From an uncultured Mollicutes bacterium (lineage in GTDB: Bacteria > Bacillota_I > Bacilli_A > Acholeplasmatales > JAEDCM01), in assembly GCA_947166335.1 (NCBI GenBank), contig CAMVDS010000018.1, positions 1 to 17,767 of the forward strand: 17,767 nucleotides of DNA. The letters run 5' to 3'. The first letter of the stretch is position 1. Each line of letters starts with the position of its first letter. Position numbers and translations under genes: made by a program. Under the pieces are notes generated by a model. The model ran no database searches. It saw only the letters and a program-made list of their open reading frames with translations, and had not been told where the DNA came from. Shown in pieces: positions 13,837 to 17,767 of the stretch.

Positions 13837-14742
13837 ATGAAGAAAAGAATAATAACTGGATTAATAATGGCTTTAGTAGGTATTCCACTTGCAATATTTG
13901 CCCCAGTTGAGGCATTTATTGGTGTTGCTGCTTTACTTGCTTTAATTGCCACATATGAGATTATTCATATGTTTGAAACTAAAAATGAATCCAAGATTTC
14001 CTTTGTTGGAAAAGTTACTATATTTTGTTTATCCATATTTGAAAACTTAGTAATATCTCTTTCTTGGTATTTCTATCATAAAGATATGGATGTTAATTTT
14101 GGAGCAATATTATCAGTATGTCTATTCATTTTATTCTTTGTTATTGGTTTATTACTTGTCTTCGACAAGACAATTGATACTAATAATGGAAGTAAATTAT
14201 TACTTTCAGTATGTTATGTAGGCATTGGTTTTGCAAGCATACCAGTATTAATGATGTATGGTAGAGGCTTATTATTTTATATTTTAATAGTAGCTTCATT
14301 TACAGATATGTTTGCTTATTTCTTTGGTATTTCACTTGGTACAAAGATAATAAAAAGAAGACCAGCACCTATCATTAGTCCAAAGAAGAGCTTTGAAGGC
14401 TGTATTTTTGGTACTATTTTTGGAACTGTATTTGGTGCATTAACATTCATTTTCTATAACGAATTATTTACAGATGGTGGAACATTATTTAAAAATGTTT
14501 GTTATATAGATAATAAAGGTTTAGAAATAACAATAATTATTATCTTAACATTATTTGCTAGCTTCATAGGTCAAGTAGGCGATTTAGTAGCTTCCAAATT
14601 AAAAAGAGACAATGGTATAAAAGATTATGGAAAAATCTTCCCAGGCCATGGTGGAGTAATGGATAGATTTGATTCATCATTATTCATTTCTATATTCTTA
14701 TTTATAGTATTCCTATTCTTACAATTATTATTACCATTATAG
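13837..14742 (+). CDS. cdsA: Phosphatidate cytidylyltransferase (CDP-diglyceride synthase)
   Basis: A 301-aa polytopic membrane enzyme that makes CDP-diacylglycerol from phosphatidate and CTP, the entry to phospholipid synthesis. The CDP-diglyceride synthase signature is complete at about 253-279 (SKLKRDNGIKDYG followed by FPGHGGVMDRFD). Further family features are FTDMFAYFFG near 155-164 and ISPKKSFEG at 180-188. Eight or so hydrophobic helices can be traced. Length is slightly above the usual 260-285. The C-terminus ends in a hydrophobic helix without a tail. Its stop overlaps the AGGAGG of dxr (14741-14746), so the two are translated in close series. Confidence 0.96.
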   Translation: MKKRIITGLIMALVGIPLAIFAPVEAFIGVAALLALIATYEIIHMFETKNESKISFVGKVTIFCLSIFENLVISLSWYFYHKDMDVNFGAILSVCLFILFFVIGLLLVFDKTIDTNNGSKLLLSVCYVGIGFASIPVLMMYGRGLLFYILIVASFTDMFAYFFGISLGTKIIKRRPAPIISPKKSFEGCIFGTIFGTVFGALTFIFYNELFTDGGTLFKNVCYIDNKGLEITIIIILTLFASFIGQVGDLVASKLKRDNGIKDYGKIFPGHGGVMDRFDSSLFISIFLFIVFLFLQLLLPL

Positions 14743-14752
14743 GAGGTGCTAT

Positions 14753-15862
14753 ATGAATATAATTTTACTTGGAGCAACTGGCTCTATAGGAAGTATGACT
14801 CTTGATTTAATAAGAGAAAATAATATTAATGTAATTGGCTTATCATTAGGTAGGGATATCGATAAATCTTTATCTATAGTTAAGGAATTTAAGCCTAAAT
14901 ATATATGTGTTAGAAAAGATGATGATAAAGCCAAATTTGAAGGTTTGTGTGATAATATTTATGTGGGTGATTTAGGCTTAGAAAAGCTAAGCGAAATACC
15001 TTGTGATTTAGTTATTAATTCTTTAGCTGGATCAATTGGATTATTACCTACAGTTAAAGCAATAAACGCAAAAAATGATATAGCGCTTGCTAATAAAGAA
15101 TCTCTAGTTATGGCTGGAGATATTATTATGAAATTAGCTAAAAAGAATAATGTAAATATCTATCCTATTGATAGTGAACATTCAGCTATATGGCAAGCCA
15201 TTAAAGGTGAAGATGTAAAGACTATTAATAAAGTTTATATTACTGCATCTGGTGGAGCATTTAGAGATAAGAAAAGAGAAGAATTAGAAAATGTAACAGT
15301 AGATGATGCCTTAAAGCATCCTAACTGGAGTATGGGTAAAAAGATTACAATTGATTGTGCAACAATGATGAATAAAGGCTTAGAAATAATAGAAGCACAT
15401 CACTTATTTAATATACCTTATAGTAAGATTACTCCAATTTTGCATAAAGAATCTAAGGTACATGCTTTAGTAGAATTTAGTGATTCAACACTTAAAGCTA
15501 TAATATCAAATCCTGATATGAAAGAACCTATTTTATATGCCTTAAATAGAGGTAATAGATCTAATTATGATAATAAGATTAAATTATCTACTTTGCACTT
15601 TAAAAAAGTCCAATTTAAAAGATTTCCGTTAGTTAAATATGCAATAGATGCAGGAAAAAAAGGAGGCATTATGCCTACTGTTTTAACTGCGTCAAATGAA
15701 GCAGCAGTTAACCTATTTTTAGATGGGAAAATTAGTTTCTTAGATATTGAAAAGATAGTAATAAATGAACTATCTAAGACAAAGAATTTTAAACCAACTT
15801 TAGAAGATATAATTAGAGTTGATAAAGAAATAAGAAAAAGAATTCTTGGAGGAAGATTATGA
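14753..15862 (+). CDS. dxr: 1-deoxy-D-xylulose 5-phosphate reductoisomerase
   Basis: A 369-aa enzyme of the MEP isoprenoid pathway; it converts DXP to MEP with NADPH and a divalent metal. NADPH-binding GATGSIG is at residues 7-13, LANKESLV at 112-119, metal ligands D140 and E142 (IDSEHSA) and E211 (NKGLEIIEAHH). It is slightly shorter than the usual 380-400. Possession of Dxr shows that the organism uses the MEP route, unlike many mevalonate-using lactobacilli and unlike most mycoplasmas, which lack both. Its stop overlaps the rseP ATG by four bases. Confidence 0.97.
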   Translation: MNIILLGATGSIGSMTLDLIRENNINVIGLSLGRDIDKSLSIVKEFKPKYICVRKDDDKAKFEGLCDNIYVGDLGLEKLSEIPCDLVINSLAGSIGLLPTVKAINAKNDIALANKESLVMAGDIIMKLAKKNNVNIYPIDSEHSAIWQAIKGEDVKTINKVYITASGGAFRDKKREELENVTVDDALKHPNWSMGKKITIDCATMMNKGLEIIEAHHLFNIPYSKITPILHKESKVHALVEFSDSTLKAIISNPDMKEPILYALNRGNRSNYDNKIKLSTLHFKKVQFKRFPLVKYAIDAGKKGGIMPTVLTASNEAAVNLFLDGKISFLDIEKIVINELSKTKNFKPTLEDIIRVDKEIRKRILGGRL

Positions 15863-17445
15863 CAATAGTTATTGCACTTATAGCCTTCTTATTTGGGCTA
15901 TGTTTAATAATTTCAATCCATGAGCTAGGACATTTTATGTTTGCTAAAAAATATAATGTCTTATGTTATGATTATTCTATAGGTATGGGACCTTTAATTT
16001 ACGGTAAGAAGAAAGGTGAAACTACTTATGGAGTAAGAGCAATTCCGCTAGGTGGATTTGTTGCTATGGCTGATGGAGATGCCTTTAATGGTTTACTTGA
16101 AAAAGATTTAGAAATTGGGCTTAATTTAGATGAAAATAATAATGTTAATGAAATCATCTTAAATAGAGCAAAAGAAGCTCAAATTAAAGGAAACGTAGTA
16201 GATAAAGATTTATACTGTGAAGATGGTAAAAATCCTTTTGTTATTTTAAGAATTGATGGAGAAGAGAAAACATTTGAAGTAAATAAAGATGCTATTGTTT
16301 TTATTAGTCAAAAGAAGAAAATGCAAATAGCACCATATGATAGATGTTTTGAATCAAAAGGCAAATGGCCAAGATTTGTTATGCTTTTTGCAGGACCAGG
16401 CATGAACTTCATTCTTGCTATATTCTTATTCCTAATTGCTGGATTCTTTGTAGGTAAACCATCAAATAAACCAGTAGTTGGATCAATTTCAGAAAGCTTT
16501 ACAATGGATAAAAAAGAATATAAATCTCCAGTTGCTTTAGCAGGTATACAAAAGGGAGATACAATTGTTAGTATTAATGATAAAGAAGTTAAAACATGGA
16601 AAGATATTGATCAAATAACTAGTGAGTTAAAAACTAGCTTAACATCTACAGTTAATATTACTTATAAAAGAGGAGAAGACACAACTACAACAACTCTTAG
16701 ACCTATGACTTATCTAGGTAATATTGGCTTATTTGGTAATATTGAAGATTATAAGGATGCTGATGGTGCTACCGTATTTATCTATACAACAAAAGCAGAA
16801 AAAGCAGGGTTTAAAAATTATGATGTTATAACAAAGATAAATGATGTAGAAATTCATTCATGGAGCGATTTAATAAGTTTCTGTACAAATGAAAGCAATG
16901 ATGGAAAGAAGATAGAAGTTAAAGTTTTAAGAGACAGCAAAGAGGAAACTCTTGAAGCATCTTTAATGAAAAAATCTACTGTTAAATCTATTAGAGACTT
17001 AGAATTTTTTAAAGGAACAATAGGTATTTCTCCTAAATCTCATTTTGATTTTTTCTATAGTTTTGTTTATACAGGCAAAAGCTTCTGGTCAAGTCTTTCA
17101 AGTGTATGGAAAACTTTAGCATTATTATTCACATCAAAAGATGTTGGAATTAAAGATCTATCAGGACCAGTTGGAATATTTGCTTTGATTAAAAATTCAC
17201 TTGCTGGTGGCTTTGTTAATTACTTATATTTCCTAGGATTCTTAAGTGTTAATATTGGTATGGTTAATCTACTTCCTATACCTGCACTTGATGGTGGTAG
17301 AATAGTATTTGTTGGTGTAGAAGCAGTAACTAAAAAGAAGGTTAATAAGAAAGTAGAAGACACAATTACAAATGTTGTTTTCATATTACTATTATTACTA
17401 TTCGTTTATATTACATTTAATGATATTTTAAGACTCAAAGGCTAA
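15859..17445 (+). CDS. rseP: Site-2 intramembrane metalloprotease RseP/RasP with two PDZ domains
   Basis: A 528-aa membrane zinc protease that cleaves transmembrane segments of anti-sigma factors and leftover signal peptides. The zinc motif HELGH is at residues 21-25 in the first helix; FAGPGMNF (177-184) opens the second, and the third zinc ligand is in NLLPIPALDGG (470-480). Two PDZ domains are visible in tandem: one near 205-282 (AGIQKGDTIVSIND) and one near 290-370 (AGFKNYDVITKIND). Bacillus RasP is about 420 aa, so the extra length is largely the second PDZ and a longer loop at 75-170. The ATG overlaps the dxr stop, with GGAGG just upstream. Last gene in the operon; proS, often next in Firmicutes, is absent here. 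Confidence 0.95.
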   Translation: MTIVIALIAFLFGLCLIISIHELGHFMFAKKYNVLCYDYSIGMGPLIYGKKKGETTYGVRAIPLGGFVAMADGDAFNGLLEKDLEIGLNLDENNNVNEIILNRAKEAQIKGNVVDKDLYCEDGKNPFVILRIDGEEKTFEVNKDAIVFISQKKKMQIAPYDRCFESKGKWPRFVMLFAGPGMNFILAIFLFLIAGFFVGKPSNKPVVGSISESFTMDKKEYKSPVALAGIQKGDTIVSINDKEVKTWKDIDQITSELKTSLTSTVNITYKRGEDTTTTTLRPMTYLGNIGLFGNIEDYKDADGATVFIYTTKAEKAGFKNYDVITKINDVEIHSWSDLISFCTNESNDGKKIEVKVLRDSKEETLEASLMKKSTVKSIRDLEFFKGTIGISPKSHFDFFYSFVYTGKSFWSSLSSVWKTLALLFTSKDVGIKDLSGPVGIFALIKNSLAGGFVNYLYFLGFLSVNIGMVNLLPIPALDGGRIVFVGVEAVTKKKVNKKVEDTITNVVFILLLLLFVYITFNDILRLKG

Positions 17446-17499
17446 TATATAATATATAATATTAATTAGTTAATCATATTCATTATTATTAATAAAAAT

Positions 17500-17524
17500 T
17501 GGTGTTTAAAAGCACCATTTTTTT
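17500..17524 (+). terminator. Intrinsic terminator after rseP
   Basis: The stem TGGTGTT/AGCACCA (17500-17506 with 17511-17517) has one G-T pair and is followed by T7. It lies 54 bases after the rseP stop and separates the operon from the promoters beyond. Confidence 0.85.
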
Positions 17525-17562
17525 ATTGCAAAAAAATAAATAAAAATTTATTAAAAAAGTTG

Positions 17563-17591
17563 TTGACTTTATTTGGTTTATAGTATAGAAT
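17563..17591 (+). promoter_or_regulatory. Upstream rRNA-operon promoter (P1)
   Basis: TTGACT (17563-17568), a 17-base spacer, then TAGAAT (17586-17591). AT-rich sequence with A and T tracts lies upstream (17525-17560), like an UP element. Confidence 0.75.
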
Positions 17592-17656
17592 AAAAAAGGT
17601 GTGTGAAAATTAAGAATTTATGATTTAATAAATTATAAAATTTAATTAAATACATC

Positions 17657-17685
17657 TTGACATCTGTTTTAAGCAGTGTTATAAT
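17657..17685 (+). promoter_or_regulatory. Downstream rRNA-operon promoter (P2), fully consensus
   Basis: TTGACA (17657-17662), a 17-base spacer ending TGT, then TATAAT (17680-17685): a perfect -35, optimal spacing, and a perfect extended -10. It is the strongest promoter in the window. The A-tract directly after it puts the start near 17691. Confidence 0.9.
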
Positions 17686-17690
17686 AAAAA

Positions 17691-17767
17691 AGCACGCTGA
17701 CAAAAACGTGCAATTAGATAGGTCTTTGAAAACTGAACATAGACAGGCAAAATAAAAAGCGCAAAGC
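17691..17767 (+). ncRNA. 5' leader of an rRNA operon (16S gene beyond the window)
   Basis: The transcript begins with a small hairpin, GCACG/CGTGC (17692-17696 with 17707-17711). It then has GGTCTTTGAAAACTGAACA (17721-17739), a stretch conserved in the leader of Firmicute 16S genes, where it includes the boxA-like antitermination site. No 16S sequence is visible yet, so the call depends on the leader motif and the promoter strength. A tRNA operon with the same leader is a less likely alternative. Confidence 0.8.

Larger units (their letters stand above)
17446..17767 (+). other. Gene-free stretch: terminator followed by rRNA-operon promoter and leader region
   Basis: I find no supported coding sequence in these 322 bases. 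From left to right: an AT-rich spacer (17446-17498), the rseP terminator, a first promoter (17563-17591), an AT-rich stretch with a weak 7-bp hairpin (17615-17621 with 17628-17634), a second promoter (17657-17685), and a leader that runs off the edge. The individual sites have their own entries. Confidence 0.8.

Noticed and set aside
17640..17767. tRNA gene or small ORF at the right edge
   Set aside because: No cloverleaf or GTTCGA-type T-arm is present. The sequence reads as a promoter followed by an rRNA leader.
1..17767. Mycoplasma-type code with TGA as tryptophan
   Set aside because: Several complete genes end at TGA in the right place and conserved tryptophans use TGG (for example in WCGPC of thioredoxin).
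1..17767. CRISPR array, insertion sequence or defence island
   Set aside because: No regularly spaced repeats, terminal inverted repeats, transposase or nuclease-type defence genes were seen. The genes are mostly housekeeping.

Overview
The window looks like a chromosomal segment of a low-GC, AT-rich Gram-positive bacterium. Strong AGGAGG Shine-Dalgarno sequences, extended -10 promoters, U-tract terminators and the gene order rpsB-tsf-pyrH-frr-...-cdsA-dxr-rseP all point to Firmicutes, perhaps a gut lineage near the Erysipelotrichia/Mollicutes boundary (this placement is inference). TGA is used as a stop codon (for example at 221-223, 7222-7224 and 9241-9243) and Trp is encoded by TGG. That argues against a UGA=Trp mycoplasma, as does a full-length dxr (MEP isoprenoid pathway).

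Region 1 (1-3455) holds the tail of a hexapeptide acetyltransferase overlapping a flavodoxin-fold iron-sulfur flavoprotein-like gene, a minus-strand CYTH-domain gene that diverges from NAD kinase, and a single-gene gapA unit. Region 2 (3456-5937) consists of short, individually terminated units: ung; a tetrahydrofolate (THF) riboswitch controlling an unusual FolT-like ECF transporter subunit with a large extra N-terminal domain; and a 64-aa unknown protein.

Region 3 (5938-10163) is a tight operon, trmFO-xerC/D-trxA-trxB-like-Nudix-dut, whose ORFs overlap or lie within a few bases of each other. It combines tRNA modification, chromosome dimer resolution, thiol redox and nucleotide-pool sanitation. 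The TrxB-like enzyme keeps its FAD motifs and CxxC site but has lost the NADPH-binding motifs. Region 4 (10164-13427) is the translation block: a structured leader, rpsB, tsf, a hairpin, pyrH, frr and a terminator. Region 5 (13428-17445) is an envelope-lipid block: a 110-aa unknown membrane protein, cdsA, dxr and rseP. The uppS gene that usually sits between frr and cdsA is absent from that slot.

Region 6 (17446-17767) is non-coding. It has a terminator, two tandem strong promoters and the conserved CTTTGAAAACTGAACA leader typical of Firmicute rRNA operons, so an rrn operon very probably starts just past the right edge.

No mobile element, CRISPR array or defence island is visible. The points most worth follow-up are the riboswitch-controlled FolT fusion, the apparently pyridine-nucleotide-independent thioredoxin reductase, and the repeated terminator/extended -10 architecture.
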